Assembly: GCF_000013705.1 (NCBI RefSeq)
Contig: NC_007947.1
Coordinates: 2,604,001-2,668,000, forward strand
Direction of reading: 5' to 3'
Length of the DNA stretch: 64,000 nucleotides
From: Methylobacillus flagellatus KT
Lineage (GTDB): Bacteria > Pseudomonadota > Gammaproteobacteria > Burkholderiales > Methylophilaceae
In this document: positions 41,212 to 51,487 of the stretch, piece after piece
Position numbering within the stretch: position 1 is the first letter of the stretch
Layout: each line of letters opens with the position of its first letter
Notes under the pieces: generated by a model
Seen by the model: the letters and a program-made list of their open reading frames with translations, nothing else
Database searches by the model: none
Told to the model about the DNA's origin: nothing
Translations under genes and position numbers: made by a program

Positions 41212-41730
41212 TTATTGATACAACCTGCCTTGATAGCGCAGCCATCCGCCCGCATGCTGGCCGCGAGGGTCATGATGGGTCCAGTGTATGACGCCCCCCT
41301 TGGCGTTCCATTCATAGACACCATTGAACTCCACGACATCGCCGACCTCCAGGCCATCCAGCCTGGGCGCCAGATCGATATTATGCGCCACCAGCACTGT
41401 CATACCGTTATCCAGCTCAAGAATGAAGCGCTGGTGGCGCGACCCATCATTGTCGTCCGGCAGCACTTTACTCACCACGCCGGCAGATTGTACCGCCACG
41501 CCATGCTCCCGCTGGCTGAATGCCTGTGCTATCCGCTGGTTCGCCGCAGCATGGGAAGAGACCGATACTGCCTGAACCCCGGCAGCATCATGCTGCCCTG
41601 GCTGCGTGAAATGGAAAAAGGTATAGGCAGCTGCAATGGCAACCACCAACCATAAGAACCTGTTCACGATATTTTCATGGGGCGCGCTGTCCCGGCGGTG
41701 TAAACGATGCAAGGCACGAACCGAAGCCAT
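41212..41730 (-). CDS. DUF3465-type secreted or membrane-anchored protein
   Basis: The product has one membrane or signal helix ([17 protein letters not shown]), then a compact OB-like beta domain. The domain begins near [23 protein letters not shown] and ends [23 protein letters not shown], the DUF3465 signature. Function is unknown. The start is uncertain: ATG at 41730 (172 residues) or a GTG at 41667 close to the helix. Its position inside the trp operon between trpD and trpC is unusual. Confidence 0.75.
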   Translation of the reverse strand: MASVRALHRLHRRDSAPHENIVNRFLWLVVAIAAAYTFFHFTQPGQHDAAGVQAVSVSSHAAANQRIAQAFSQREHGVAVQSAGVVSKVLPDDNDGSRHQRFILELDNGMTVLVAHNIDLAPRLDGLEVGDVVEFNGVYEWNAKGGVIHWTHHDPRGQHAGGWLRYQGRLYQ

Positions 41731-41803
41731 CTTGATTGTCCGGCGAGGATTTGCAGCGCGGCTGCGCTGCCGGGGCAACCCGAAGGGCATGGCTCTAGGC
41801 GCA

Positions 41804-42829
41804 TCATGCCGCCTGGCTCAGCGCCTTGAGCTGCTGCAGCTTGTGCAATGCCGCGCCGGAGTCCAGCGAATGGGCAGCCTGCGCTATGCCGTCCTGCAAA
41901 TCGCCCGCGATCCCGGACACGTAAATCGCCGCCCCCGCGTTCAGCAGGACGATGTCGCGCGCCGGGCCACGCGCGCCAGACAACACCCCGAGGATAATCT
42001 CGCTGGATTGCTGGGCGTTTTCCACATGGATGCTGTCGATCTCATGCAAAGGCATGTCGAACTGGGCAGGATTGAGGGTATATTCGTTTACCTCGCCATG
42101 CTTGAGCTCGGCAACATAGGTATCCGCGGAGAAGGAAATTTCATCCATCCCGTCCGCGCTGTGCACCACCATCACATGCTCGCTACCGAGCTTTTTCAAC
42201 GTATGTGCCAACAGGCTGACCAGGTCGCGATCGAACACGCCCATCACCTGACGCTTGGCCCCTGCCGGATTGGTCATCGGCCCCAACAGATTGAACATGG
42301 TGCGCACGCCTAGCTCGCGCCGCACCGGCGCTGCGTATTTCATCGCCGCATGGTGGTTAGGGGCGAACATGAAGCCGATACCCGCCTCATTCACGCATCG
42401 GGCCACTTGCTCGGGTGTGAGGCCGATATTGACGCCCAGCGCCTCCAGTACATCGGCGGAGCCGCTCTTGGACGAGGCTGCGCGCCCGCCGTGCTTGGCG
42501 ATACGCGCACCGGCTCCGGCAGCCACGAAGGCCGACGCCGTGGACACGTTAAAAGCCTTGGTGGGAGCACCGCCGGTACCGCAGGTATCGACCAGGTAGC
42601 TGCTGTCTTCCACTTCCACCTTGCTGGAAAGTGCACGCATCACCTGCGCTGCTGCAGCAATCTCCGTGACGGTCTCGCCCTTGACGCGCAAGCCGGCAAG
42701 AAAGCCGGCGATCTGGACCGTGGTGAAGGCGCCGCCCATGATCTGCTGCATCACGTCCAGCATTTCTTCGTGTGTGAAATCGGTATGGTCGATCAGCCTC
42801 TGCAGGGCAAGCTTGGGGGTCATGCTCAT
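41804..42829 (-). CDS. trpD: Anthranilate phosphoribosyltransferase
   Basis: TrpD joins anthranilate and PRPP. The 341-residue product has the PRPP/anthranilate loops VDTCGTGGAPTKAFNVSTASAFVAAG, the HGGRAASSKSGSADVLEALG motif and the VVHSADGMDEIS segment. The ATG at 42827-42829 overlaps the trpG stop by one base (TGATG), which indicates coupling. The longer frame to 42979 lies inside trpG. Confidence 0.97.
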   Translation of the reverse strand: MSMTPKLALQRLIDHTDFTHEEMLDVMQQIMGGAFTTVQIAGFLAGLRVKGETVTEIAAAAQVMRALSSKVEVEDSSYLVDTCGTGGAPTKAFNVSTASAFVAAGAGARIAKHGGRAASSKSGSADVLEALGVNIGLTPEQVARCVNEAGIGFMFAPNHHAAMKYAAPVRRELGVRTMFNLLGPMTNPAGAKRQVMGVFDRDLVSLLAHTLKKLGSEHVMVVHSADGMDEISFSADTYVAELKHGEVNEYTLNPAQFDMPLHEIDSIHVENAQQSSEIILGVLSGARGPARDIVLLNAGAAIYVSGIAGDLQDGIAQAAHSLDSGAALHKLQQLKALSQAA

Positions 42830-43395
42830 CAATACGCTTTCAGGAAATTGTTCAGCAGCTCGTGGCCGTACTGGGTGAGAATGGACTCGGGGTGGAATTG
42901 CACGCCCTCGATCGGCAATGTCTTGTGGCGCACACCCATGATCTCGCCGTCTTCTGTCCAGGCAGTAATTTCCAGACAATCCGGAATCGACTCGCGCTCA
43001 ATCACCAGCGAGTGATAGCGCGTTGCCGTGTAGGGATTGGGCAAGCCTTTGAACACGCCAAGGTCGGCATGGTGGATTTCGGAGGTCTTGCCGTGCATGA
43101 GCTGCTTGGCATGGACGATCTTGCCGCCAAAGGCCTGGCCTATGCTCTGGTGGCCGAGACATACCCCGAGGATGGGGATCTTGCCCGCGAATTCGTGGAT
43201 CAGCGGCACGGAAATGCCGGCCTCATTGGGCGTACAGGGGCCGGGCGAAATCACGATATGGCGAGGGTTGAGGGCAGCTACGCCTGCCAGGTCGATCTCA
43301 TCGTTGCGGTAGACCTGGACGTTCTGCCCCAACTCGCCCAGATATTGCACGAGATTGTAGGTAAACGAGTCATAGTTATCGAGCATCAACAGCAT
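42829..43395 (-). CDS. trpG: Anthranilate synthase glutamine amidotransferase subunit
   Basis: The 188-residue class I amidotransferase supplies ammonia to TrpE. The triad is visible as Cys in [12 protein letters not shown] and His-x-Glu in [10 protein letters not shown]. The N-terminus [19 protein letters not shown] is canonical. I prefer the ATG at 43393-43395, nine bases after GAAGG; an ATG three codons earlier leaves no spacer. It lies 54 bp after the c-di-GMP gene. The family also serves folate synthesis (PabA). Confidence 0.96.
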   Translation of the reverse strand: MLLMLDNYDSFTYNLVQYLGELGQNVQVYRNDEIDLAGVAALNPRHIVISPGPCTPNEAGISVPLIHEFAGKIPILGVCLGHQSIGQAFGGKIVHAKQLMHGKTSEIHHADLGVFKGLPNPYTATRYHSLVIERESIPDCLEITAWTEDGEIMGVRHKTLPIEGVQFHPESILTQYGHELLNNFLKAY

Positions 43396-43449
43396 AATGT
43401 GCATCCTTCATCTTGCACCGGGCGAATCTGTTATTCTGGGCGCAATTGA

Positions 43450-45696
43450 TCATAAAAAAAAGTCCTTGTCCTGCACCATCTGCTCAAAATCCTGGATCAA
43501 CATGGGCTTGGCAAACAGATACCCCTGGAAAAACCGGCAACCATAGCTTTGCAGCAATTCAAACTGCACTTCGGTCTCCACACCTTCGGCAATCACCTTC
43601 AGTCCCAGTGTGTTGCTCATCGCCAGAATGGCCTGCACCATAGCCGCATCGCTAGCATCCTCGGCGATCTCGCGCACGAACGACCGATCAATCTTGACCT
43701 GGCTGAGCGGCAAGCGCTTGAGATAGGCCAGGGAAGAATACCCGGTGCCGAAGTCATCCATGGAGAAACGCACCCCGAGCTCACGCAAGGCGTTCATCTT
43801 GGCAACCGCATCCGCAATATTGTCCAGCACCACACTTTCAGTCAGCTCGAGCTTGAGCAGGCTGGGATCCGCGCCTGTGCTCTGCAGGATCTTCCTGACT
43901 TCGTCGACAAAATCAGCATGGCGGAACTGGCGGGCGCTGACATTCACGGCCAGCTGCAAGCTGTCGAAGCCCGGGCGAGCTTCCCAGTCCTTGAGCTGCA
44001 GACAGGCGTTATACAACACCCAATGGCCTATCGACACGATCAACCCGCTGTCCTCGGCAATACCGACAAACTCCTTGGGAGCCAGCAGTCCATGGTCCGG
44101 ATGTTGCCACCGCAACAGGATTTCCGCCCCAAAGACCTTGCGCTCGGCATCCACCTGTACCTGGCAGAATAGCCTGAGTTGCTTCTGTACGATCGCCAGG
44201 CGCAGCTGCAATTCCATATCGACCCGTCTTTCCAGGGCCGCCTGCATGGCAGGATCAAAAAAGCGCAAGGTATTGCGCCCGGCCGCCTTTGCCTCGTACA
44301 TGGCAGTATCGGAACGCTTGAGCAGCTCTTCCATGCTGACGAAATTGCCATTAAACAGGACAATGCCGATACTGGATGAATTATGATGCTCAATTTCGCC
44401 CAGCTGGTACGGATGGTTGATGATCTCCAAGACCTTCTGGGCAACCTGCCGGGTTTGCGCAATGGCCTGCTCCAGATTGAGGCTGAGATCCTCCAGCACA
44501 ATCACGAACTCATCGCCCCCGAGCCGGGCTACCGTATCTTCATTGCGCACGCACTGACGCAGACGGCGCGCCACTTCCACCAGCAGCAAGTCACCGATAT
44601 CATGCCCGCGTGAATCATTCAGTGCCTTGAAGTTATCCAAGTCAATGAACAATACGGCACCATGCCTGCCATGCCTGACACTTGCCGCAATCGCCTGCTG
44701 CAGCCTGTCCAGCAGCAGGCGGCGGTTCGGCAAGGTAGTCAACGCATCATAGAAAGCCAGGTTACGGATTTCAGACTCGACCTTGCGGCGCTCTGTCAGG
44801 TCGCGGAAAAAGCCCGTCAACAGCGGCAGGCCCTGCTCCTTGAGCGAGGTGATGGTCACTTCGACCGGGAACTCGGTACCGTCGGCGCGCAAAGCGCTCA
44901 GCTCCAGCCTGCGGTCGAGCATCTTACTGACCCCTGAAGCCAGATATCGCTCGTGCCCCCGCCTGTGGGCATCACGTAGCGAGAGTGGAATCAGGATATC
45001 CACCAGCATCTTTCCCAGCACATCCTCGCGGCGATAGCCAAACATGACCTCCGCTGCATGATTGAATTCCACCAGCCTGCCGTCCTCATCTATGCTGACG
45101 ATACCGTCCTGGGCATTTTCGATCACCGCCCTGAACTTGGTTTCGCTGTGGCGCAATGCCCTTTCCGTCACCTCGCGCGAGGACTGCAGGGCAGCAATCA
45201 GCATACCGACAATCGAGAGTGTCGCCATCAGCACCCATAACGCCCATACCGGCTGATACCCCGCGTGATCCAGGCCGGCTTGGTAATCGACCTGGGCCGA
45301 CATGAGCGCCACAATGGACAAGGCAAGCACCACCATGGATACGCCGGTGATCCCCATGCGCATGGAAATCAGCACCACCAATGGCAAGACCAGGAAGGCA
45401 AACCACATGTATTGGTCCGCATAGTCCGGAACAAGCTGGAAGATCGCCCATTCGACCGTCACCGCAAGCAAGGCCAGCAGGCTGAAACGCGCCCGCCGCT
45501 GCCAGAAACTCCGTATCTCGGCCCAGGTGATATTCAGCAACAATGGCAGCAACAAGAGCACGCCTAGCGCATTGACGAGCCAGGCGAACAGCAAGGCCGG
45601 CAATACATGCTGCAGTGTCACCAGCTGTGCCTGGTACAAAATGGCCACATTGACCACAGCGGACACCAGCATTCCCACGGCGACGCCCAACATCAT
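43450..45696 (-). CDS. Membrane PAS-GGDEF-EAL cyclic-di-GMP protein (C-terminal part of a split MASE1 protein)
   Basis: From the ATG at 45694-45696 the product has 748 residues. Four to six membrane helices (about 1-180) complete a MASE1 sensor domain. A PAS domain follows (about 185-300, IENAQDGIVSIDEDGRLVEF), then a GGDEF domain with intact GGDEF (ARLGGDEFVIV) and an EAL domain. The EAL signature reads EIL (FGAEILLRW), while DDFGTGYSSL, KIDRSFV, EGVETE and QGYLFAKP are kept. The start ATG overlaps the stop of the preceding frame (ATGA). An upstream ATG at 45783 is possible but lies in antisense-like, non-MASE1 sequence. It lies between trpE and trpG. Confidence 0.8.
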   Translation of the reverse strand: MMLGVAVGMLVSAVVNVAILYQAQLVTLQHVLPALLFAWLVNALGVLLLLPLLLNITWAEIRSFWQRRARFSLLALLAVTVEWAIFQLVPDYADQYMWFAFLVLPLVVLISMRMGITGVSMVVLALSIVALMSAQVDYQAGLDHAGYQPVWALWVLMATLSIVGMLIAALQSSREVTERALRHSETKFRAVIENAQDGIVSIDEDGRLVEFNHAAEVMFGYRREDVLGKMLVDILIPLSLRDAHRRGHERYLASGVSKMLDRRLELSALRADGTEFPVEVTITSLKEQGLPLLTGFFRDLTERRKVESEIRNLAFYDALTTLPNRRLLLDRLQQAIAASVRHGRHGAVLFIDLDNFKALNDSRGHDIGDLLLVEVARRLRQCVRNEDTVARLGGDEFVIVLEDLSLNLEQAIAQTRQVAQKVLEIINHPYQLGEIEHHNSSSIGIVLFNGNFVSMEELLKRSDTAMYEAKAAGRNTLRFFDPAMQAALERRVDMELQLRLAIVQKQLRLFCQVQVDAERKVFGAEILLRWQHPDHGLLAPKEFVGIAEDSGLIVSIGHWVLYNACLQLKDWEARPGFDSLQLAVNVSARQFRHADFVDEVRKILQSTGADPSLLKLELTESVVLDNIADAVAKMNALRELGVRFSMDDFGTGYSSLAYLKRLPLSQVKIDRSFVREIAEDASDAAMVQAILAMSNTLGLKVIAEGVETEVQFELLQSYGCRFFQGYLFAKPMLIQDFEQMVQDKDFFL

Positions 45697-46049
45697 GATG
45701 GGAATGCGCGTATCCTGTCCAATGCATGATGGAAGCCGCTGAGCCGCAAGATCCACGCGGTAAGGAGGTAAGTGGTCGTGCAAGCCGTAGGAAGCGCAGC
45801 GATCAAGAATGCATTGGCCGGAATAGGGTCATACGTTGCAAATGCCAACGCGACATGCGCGCCAAGAATGGCGGGCCAGTAGACCATCCCCCAACGGAGC
45901 AGGGCTGCGACGGCAACACCTGCTGATAGCCAGACCAGGTTGGCTTGCCATGCAGGAAATGGCAGCACCTTAGCCAGCATGCCAACAGCAAAACACCCGA
46001 GTGCCAGAATGATGAGCCGGAGCAGAATCCGACTGTTAGCTGCCGCCAT
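45693..46049 (-). pseudogene. N-terminal half of the split MASE1 sensor domain
   Basis: The 118-residue frame encodes three or four membrane helices of MASE1 type (ALGCFAVGMLAKVLPFPAW, then LVWLSAGVAVAALLRWG and GAHVALAFA). It starts two bases after the trpE stop, with AAGGAG inside the last trpE codons. It stops at a TGA (45693-45695) that overlaps the ATG of the next frame. MASE1 homology continues without a gap in that next frame, so a frameshift near 45705-45710 (a GCGCG run; CGC-GC-ATT) is the likely cause. Either this is a mutation, a sequence error, or a functional split rescued by coupled re-initiation. Confidence 0.7.
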
Positions 46050-46051
46050 GC

Positions 46052-47536
46052 CTACTCCTTGTTATCGAGTCCTGCCTGTACGATCTCCGCGGCGCGCAAT
46101 ACCGCGCGCGCCTTGTTCTGGGTTTCTATCCACTCGTTTTCCGGTATTGAGTCGGCGACGATGCCGGCCCCGGCCTGGGAATACAACATACCATCCTTGA
46201 TCACGCCAGTGCGGATGGCAATTGCGAGATCCATGTCGCCATTGAAGCCGAGATAACCGACAGCGCCGCCGTAGATGCCTCGCTTGCTTGGCTCCAGCTC
46301 ATCAATGATTTCCATCGCGCGCACCTTGGGTGCACCGCTCAGGGTGCCGGCAGGGAAAGTCGCCTTGAGCACATCGATCGCGTGCAAACCGGACTTGAGC
46401 CTGCCTTCGACATTAGAGACGATATGCATGACGTGCGAATAACGCTCGATCACCATCTTCTCCGTCACCGCCACACTGCCTACCTGCGCAACACGGCCGA
46501 CATCGTTGCGCCCCAGGTCCATCAACTGCACGTGCTCGGCAATTTCCTTGGGGTCGGCCAGCAGCTCTTCCGCCAAGGCGATATCTTCCTCTCGGGTCTT
46601 GCCGCGGGGCCGCGTGCCAGCAATCGGCCGTGAGGTTACCGTCTCATCCTCCAGGCGCACGAGAATTTCCGGGGAAGCACCAACGACATGATGGTCCCCC
46701 ATGTCGTAATAAAACATGTAGGGCGAGGGGTTGAGGCTGCGCAAGGCACGGTAGAGCGACAACGGCGGCGCTGTGAAAGGCTTGGCCATGCGTTGCGACA
46801 GCACCACCTGCATGATGTCACCATCGAAGATGTACTGCTTGGACTTGGCCACTGCTTCCTTGAAGCTCTCCTCACCAAACTCCGACTGCGCCTCGGTGAC
46901 CGGCATGGCGACGGCATACGGAATATCCACCGGCTGGCGCAGGCGTTGTACCAATGCGTTCAGGCGCTGGATGCCCTGGGTATAGGCATTTCCACTTGCC
47001 GGATCGGCATACACGATGAAATACAGCTTGCCTGAGAGATTGTCCACCACGGCAATTTCTTCCGACACCATGAGCAGAACATCAGGCACGCCGAGCGCAT
47101 CCTGTTTGGCATTACCCGCCAACCGGCGCTCGATATAGCGAATGGTGTCATAGCCGAAATAACCGGCCAAGCCTCCGGTGAAGCGTGGCAAGCCCTGATA
47201 CGGTGGAATGCGAAACCTGGCCTGGTAGGCCTGGATGAAGTCCAGCGGATTTACATGATTCGTCTGTTCCAGCACCTGATCGCCGTCGAGCACCCTGACC
47301 GTCTGGCCTTGCACCTCTATACGGACGCGGGCAGGCAGACCTATGATGGAATAACGACCAAAGCGCTCCCCGCCCTGCACCGATTCGAGCAGGTAGGAAT
47401 AAGGCTGGTTAGCCAGCTTCAGGTAGAGCGAGAGCGGGGTATCGAGATCGGCAAATGTCTCGACGACCAGAGGAATGCGGTTATAGCCCTGGCTGGCCAG
47501 GGCATCAAATTCGTGTTGACTGATGGTTTGCAGCAT
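46052..47536 (-). CDS. trpE: Anthranilate synthase component I
   Basis: TrpE converts chorismate to anthranilate. The 494-residue protein has the feedback-site LLES motif ([17 protein letters not shown]), then the chorismate-binding core: [25 protein letters not shown], the [12 protein letters not shown] loop, and [22 protein letters not shown] chose the ATG at 47534-47536, preceded by GGGAG five bases upstream. The upstream 120 bp encode a Trp-rich leader peptide and RNA structures that can cover this ribosome binding site. Confidence 0.97.
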   Translation of the reverse strand: MLQTISQHEFDALASQGYNRIPLVVETFADLDTPLSLYLKLANQPYSYLLESVQGGERFGRYSIIGLPARVRIEVQGQTVRVLDGDQVLEQTNHVNPLDFIQAYQARFRIPPYQGLPRFTGGLAGYFGYDTIRYIERRLAGNAKQDALGVPDVLLMVSEEIAVVDNLSGKLYFIVYADPASGNAYTQGIQRLNALVQRLRQPVDIPYAVAMPVTEAQSEFGEESFKEAVAKSKQYIFDGDIMQVVLSQRMAKPFTAPPLSLYRALRSLNPSPYMFYYDMGDHHVVGASPEILVRLEDETVTSRPIAGTRPRGKTREEDIALAEELLADPKEIAEHVQLMDLGRNDVGRVAQVGSVAVTEKMVIERYSHVMHIVSNVEGRLKSGLHAIDVLKATFPAGTLSGAPKVRAMEIIDELEPSKRGIYGGAVGYLGFNGDMDLAIAIRTGVIKDGMLYSQAGAGIVADSIPENEWIETQNKARAVLRAAEIVQAGLDNKE

Positions 47537-47543
47537 AAAGACT

Positions 47544-47652
47544 CCCGAATCCTGATGATTTCCAATTGGGGTGGCACCCATGCATCAGCATGGGCCAAGG
47601 CGGCTACTTCAGCGCCACCATCGCCAGCTGCTGCGATAATTCAGGATTCGGG
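47544..47652 (-). promoter_or_regulatory. trpE leader RNA with mutually exclusive pairings
   Basis: In mRNA sense, CCCGAATCCTGA inside the leader ORF (47641-47652) is a perfect 12-nt complement of TCAGGATTCGGG (47544-47555), which contains most of the trpE Shine-Dalgarno (GGGAG). Between them, the Trp codon segment GGTGGCGC can pair with GTGCCACC, and CCCATGC-TGAT-GCATGGG forms a competing hairpin. There is no U-tract, so control of translation fits better than transcription termination. Confidence 0.65.
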
Positions 47653-47659
47653 CGTTCAT
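47609..47659 (-). CDS. trpL: trp operon leader peptide
   Basis: A 16-codon ORF, MNARILNYRSSWRWWR then TGA, lies between rpe and trpE in the trp direction. Three of its last five residues are Trp (W12, W14, W15), the hallmark of trp leader peptides. It starts 11 bp after the rpe stop, with only a weak AGG-type ribosome site. It ends 73 bp before the trpE ATG. Its early codons pair with the trpE ribosome binding site. Confidence 0.75.
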   Translation of the reverse strand: MNARILNYRSSWRWWR

Positions 47660-47670
47660 GCGCAGGCTGC

Positions 47671-48369
47671 CTATACTTTGGCCAACTCAGCACGCAATGC
47701 GCCGATGACAGTGTCATAACGGTTGGGATCGGTATCCTTTCCTGCGCCAAACACGGCAGAGCCTGCCACAAAAGTGTCGGCGCCAGCACGGGCGATTTCA
47801 GCGATGTTGGATGGATTCACACCACCGTCGATTTCCAGCCAGATTTCGCGGCCGGTCTTCTCCGTGTAGGCATCGATACGGGCACGCGCCTCACGCAACT
47901 TGTCCAGCGTGCCGGGAATGAACTTCTGGCCACCGAAGCCTGGGTTCACGGACATCAGCAATACCATGTCGATCTTGTCCATGACGTAGTCCAGGTAGGA
48001 CAGCGGCGTCGCAGGATTGAACACCAAGCCTGACTTACAGCCGTTGTCACGAATCAGTGACAAACTGCGATCGATATGATCGGAAGCTTCCGGATGAAAA
48101 GTAATGATATTGGCACCAGCCTTGGCAAAGTCAGGAATGATGCGGTCAACGGGTTTCACCATCAAATGCACATCAATAATGGCATCCGTGACGGGGCGGA
48201 TAGCCTCACAAACCAACGGACCAATGGTCAGATTGGGAACATAATGGTTGTCCATCACGTCAAAGTGGACAATATCCGCGCCGGAAGTGATCACATCGGT
48301 AATTTCCTGGCCCAGCTTGGCAAAGTTGGCGGAAAGGATACTAGGGGCAATTCTGAATGGTTTAGCCAT
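47671..48369 (-). CDS. rpe: Ribulose-phosphate 3-epimerase
   Basis: Rpe interconverts ribulose 5-phosphate and xylulose 5-phosphate, needed for the ribulose monophosphate and pentose phosphate routes. The 232-residue TIM-barrel protein has [13 protein letters not shown], the metal ligands in [16 protein letters not shown] and [23 protein letters not shown] and the phosphate site EIDGGVNP with AGSAVFG. It is directly upstream of the trp leader; the phosphoglycolate phosphatase gene often found between rpe and trpE is absent. Confidence 0.96.
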   Translation of the reverse strand: MAKPFRIAPSILSANFAKLGQEITDVITSGADIVHFDVMDNHYVPNLTIGPLVCEAIRPVTDAIIDVHLMVKPVDRIIPDFAKAGANIITFHPEASDHIDRSLSLIRDNGCKSGLVFNPATPLSYLDYVMDKIDMVLLMSVNPGFGGQKFIPGTLDKLREARARIDAYTEKTGREIWLEIDGGVNPSNIAEIARAGADTFVAGSAVFGAGKDTDPNRYDTVIGALRAELAKV

Positions 48370-48667
48370 GATGTCGAGGTTATATAGCGTAAAAAATGGT
48401 TATTTTAACTGAAAATGTGTCAACGCACCCGGCCTCAGCAACGCTTATTGCAAAACCCATACTGGAATCAGGTTTATACGCGGCCCAAGATCATGCTATT
48501 CCCATAAGCGGCGGGGGATGATAGCCAAATACTTGGGTCCAACAACCAATGGCTTGGTTCAACGCTACCAAATGAGAGTATGATAGCGGCCTGCCGGGCA
48601 TGCAATACAGTTAGCTTAATTACTTGAAATTGTTGCTCAAGTTGCCGCGATACAGGAAAATTGCAGG
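48370..48667. other. Divergent promoter region between rpe and hemA
   Basis: About 300 bp without an ORF. On the plus strand TTGGTT (48554-48559) and TATGAT (48579-48584), separated by 19 bp, are a weak candidate hemA promoter. No clear operator or riboswitch-like structure is seen. The rpe and trp promoter on the minus strand is not evident. Confidence 0.3.
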
Positions 48668-49912
48668 ATGCACTTATTTACAGTCGGCGTTAATCACACG
48701 ACCGCACCAGTTTCAATACGTGAGAACGTCGCTTTCCAGAACGAGCATCTCAGTGGCGCCCTGCGCGACTTGAACTCTCACGGCATTCGCGAGGCCGCCA
48801 TCCTGTCGACCTGCAACCGCACCGAACTCTACTGCAATACCGATGACCCGCAAAAGGCCCTGGAGTGGCTGGCGAACTATCACAGACTTAAGCCGCAAGC
48901 CATTGCTCCTTACATGTACACCCTGCCCCAGGAAAATGCCGTCAAACATGCTTTCCGCGTGGCTTCCGGACTCGATTCCATGGTACTGGGAGAGGCCCAG
49001 ATACTGGGCCAGATGAAGCAGGCAGTCCGCATTGCGGAAAATGCCGGTACCTTGGGCACACTGTTGCATAAACTATTCCAGCGCACCTTCTCCGTCGCCA
49101 AGGAAGTGCGTACCAATACCAATATCGGCGCCAACTCGGTCTCGCTGGCGGCGGCCAGCACCCGCCTGGCACAGCGTATCTTCGGCGCCCTGAACAACCA
49201 GCATGTGCTGTTCATTGGCGCAGGCGAAATGATTGAACTCTGTGCCGAGCATTTCGCAGCACACCGACCCTTATCACTGACTGTCGCCAACCGTACGCTG
49301 GAACGCGGCCAAGAGCTGGCTGCCAGCATTGGTGGCACCAGCATGCTGCTGGCCGATCTACCCGATCGCCTCGCGGAATTCGACATCGTCATCACCTCAA
49401 CTGCCAGCCAATTGCCCATTGTGGGCCTGGGGATGGTGGAGCGCGCTATCCGCGCCCGCAAGCACAAGCCCATGTTCATGGTGGACCTGGCAGTGCCGCG
49501 CGATATCGAGCCCGAAGCAGGAGAACTCGATGATGTGTTCCTTTACACCGTGGACGACCTGGCCCAGATAGTCCAGGAAGGGATGGAGAACCGCCAGGAA
49601 GCCGCGGCGGAAGCCGAAGCCATCATCGACATGCGCGTGGAAAACTTCATGCAATGGTTGAAAACCCGCAGCGCGGTACCGACCATCCGTGCCTTGCGCG
49701 AGCAGGCGGAGCGCCACCGCCTCAACGAGCTGGAAAAGGCCCGCAAGTTACTTGCCCGCGGGCATGATCCTGCACAGGTTCTGGACGCACTGAGCAACGC
49801 CCTGACCAACAAGTTGCTGCACGGCCCCAGCCATGCACTTAACAGTGCTACCGGTGAAGATCGCGAACAGCTGGAAGCGACATTGCGCCAGCTATACCAG
49901 ATTCACCACTAG
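48668..49912 (+). CDS. hemA: Glutamyl-tRNA reductase
   Basis: HemA reduces glutamyl-tRNA to glutamate-1-semialdehyde, the first step of C5 tetrapyrrole synthesis. The 414-residue product has the catalytic Cys in [11 protein letters not shown], the [17 protein letters not shown] segment, an NADPH-binding domain ([12 protein letters not shown]) and a C-terminal dimerisation helix region ([11 protein letters not shown]). prfA and prmC follow on the same strand, a conserved hemA-prfA-prmC order. Confidence 0.97.
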   Translation: MHLFTVGVNHTTAPVSIRENVAFQNEHLSGALRDLNSHGIREAAILSTCNRTELYCNTDDPQKALEWLANYHRLKPQAIAPYMYTLPQENAVKHAFRVASGLDSMVLGEAQILGQMKQAVRIAENAGTLGTLLHKLFQRTFSVAKEVRTNTNIGANSVSLAAASTRLAQRIFGALNNQHVLFIGAGEMIELCAEHFAAHRPLSLTVANRTLERGQELAASIGGTSMLLADLPDRLAEFDIVITSTASQLPIVGLGMVERAIRARKHKPMFMVDLAVPRDIEPEAGELDDVFLYTVDDLAQIVQEGMENRQEAAAEAEAIIDMRVENFMQWLKTRSAVPTIRALREQAERHRLNELEKARKLLARGHDPAQVLDALSNALTNKLLHGPSHALNSATGEDREQLEATLRQLYQIHH

Positions 49913-49959
49913 CCTTCCCTCTCAACTCCTTAAATAAAGTATTCCCTACTTTCCTAGCA

Positions 49960-51042
49960 ATGAAACCTTCAATGATCAAAAAGCTCGCCACTTTGAGCGA
50001 GCGCCTCGACGAACTGAACCGCCTGCTGTCCAGTGAGGACGTGACTAACGACATCGACAATTATCGCAAGATCACGCGCGAACATGCCGAAATCACACCC
50101 ATCGTCGAACAGTTCCGCGCCTACGAGCAAGCTGAAATCGATATCAAGGAAGCCCAGGCCATGTTGGCCGACCCGGAGATGAAGGAGTTTGCACAAGAGG
50201 AAACCGAGGCAGGCAAACAAAAACTCGACGACATCGAGAAACAGTTGCAGAAGCTGCTGCTGCCCAAGGACCCCAACGACGAGCGCAACATCTTCCTGGA
50301 AATCCGCGCGGGCACCGGTGGCGACGAATCTGCGCTGTTCGCGGGCGACCTGTTCCGAATGTATTCACGCTATGCAGAACGTCAAGGCTGGAAAGTCGAG
50401 ATCGTCTCCGCCAATGAATCCGAAGTGGGCGGGTACAAGGAAATCATCGCCAAAATCGAGGGCTTCGGTGCCTACTCCAAACTCAAGTTCGAATCCGGCG
50501 GACACCGTGTGCAACGTGTTCCGGAAACCGAGACCCAGGGTCGCATCCACACCTCGGCCTGCACCGTGGCGGTATTGCCGGAAGTGGACGAGGTCAGCGA
50601 TGTCACCATCAACCCGGCAGATATTCGTATCGATACCTTCCGCGCCTCTGGTGCCGGCGGACAGCATATCAACAAGACCGATTCTGCTGTGCGTATCACC
50701 CACTTCCCCACCGGCATCGTGGTGGAATGCCAGGATGGCCGCAGCCAGCACTCCAACAAGGCTCAGGCAATGCAAGTGCTCGCTGCACGCATCAAGGCCA
50801 AGCAAGTTGACGAGCAACAAAGCAAGATCGCCAGCGAGCGCCGCAGCCTGATCGGCTCAGGAGACCGTAGTGAGCGCATACGCACTTACAACTACCCGCA
50901 AGGTCGCATCACCGACCATCGCATCAACCTGACGCTGTACAAGATTGATGCCATCACCGAAGGCGACATGGATGAGCTGATCAATGCCCTGGCGGCAGAA
51001 CACCAGGCCGACCTGCTCGCCACGCTGGGCGAAGACAACTAA
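49960..51042 (+). CDS. prfA: Peptide chain release factor 1
   Basis: RF1 terminates translation at UAA and UAG. The 360-residue length is typical. The catalytic GGQ is at 233-235 ([18 protein letters not shown]). The stop-codon reading loop region ([15 protein letters not shown]) precedes it. I chose the first ATG because [12 protein letters not shown] matches the family N-terminus. prmC, whose product methylates this GGQ Gln, lies two genes downstream. Confidence 0.98.
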   Translation: MKPSMIKKLATLSERLDELNRLLSSEDVTNDIDNYRKITREHAEITPIVEQFRAYEQAEIDIKEAQAMLADPEMKEFAQEETEAGKQKLDDIEKQLQKLLLPKDPNDERNIFLEIRAGTGGDESALFAGDLFRMYSRYAERQGWKVEIVSANESEVGGYKEIIAKIEGFGAYSKLKFESGGHRVQRVPETETQGRIHTSACTVAVLPEVDEVSDVTINPADIRIDTFRASGAGGQHINKTDSAVRITHFPTGIVVECQDGRSQHSNKAQAMQVLAARIKAKQVDEQQSKIASERRSLIGSGDRSERIRTYNYPQGRITDHRINLTLYKIDAITEGDMDELINALAAEHQADLLATLGEDN

Positions 51043-51045
51043 GCC

Positions 51046-51477
51046 ATGTCGGCGAGCGTACGTACCATTGCCGTATTCGAGGCCAGCAAGGGCATCATAG
51101 TACTCGCTGCATCGCTGGCACTATTCCGCTACATCAATGCAGATTGGCAAAGCCATGCGGAAACATTTATCCGCCACCTACACCTCAACCCTGCCAACCA
51201 TTACCCACGCATCCTGTTGCACTGGGCGGGCAACATCACTGAGCCCAGGTTAGCGGTACTGGCATTCGGCGCCATATTCTATGCCGTCATCCGCCTGCTG
51301 GAAGCCTACGGCCTATGGCTGGGCCGGCATTGGGCTGTCGTGCTCGGCATGGCCAGCGCTGGACTTTACCTGCCATTCGAGATACTGGAATTGCTCGCGC
51401 ATTTCAGCTGGCTCGGGTTTGCGGTATTTGCCGCCAATATCGTGATCGTGGCCATCCTCTGGCGCCATCACCGCTAA
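51046..51477 (+). CDS. DUF2127-family membrane protein
   Basis: The 143-residue protein has four predicted membrane helices and begins with the DUF2127 pattern VRTIAVFEASKGIIVLAASLAL. It continues with RLLEAYGLWLGRHWAVVLGMASAGLYLPFEI. Function is unknown. It is inserted between prfA and prmC with 3-bp and 10-bp gaps, so it is co-transcribed with them. Confidence 0.82.
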   Translation: MSASVRTIAVFEASKGIIVLAASLALFRYINADWQSHAETFIRHLHLNPANHYPRILLHWAGNITEPRLAVLAFGAIFYAVIRLLEAYGLWLGRHWAVVLGMASAGLYLPFEILELLAHFSWLGFAVFAANIVIVAILWRHHR

Positions 51478-51487
51478 GCACCTAGCC

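Noticed and set aside
44782..44850. A second PAS domain in the c-di-GMP protein
   Set aside because: The segment ending GFFRDLTERRKVESE is the normal PAC end of the single PAS domain, directly joined to GGDEF.
47600..47640. Intrinsic terminator in the trp leader, as in classical attenuation
   Set aside because: The CCCATGC/GCATGGG hairpin is not followed by a U-tract; sequestration of the trpE ribosome site fits the sequence better.
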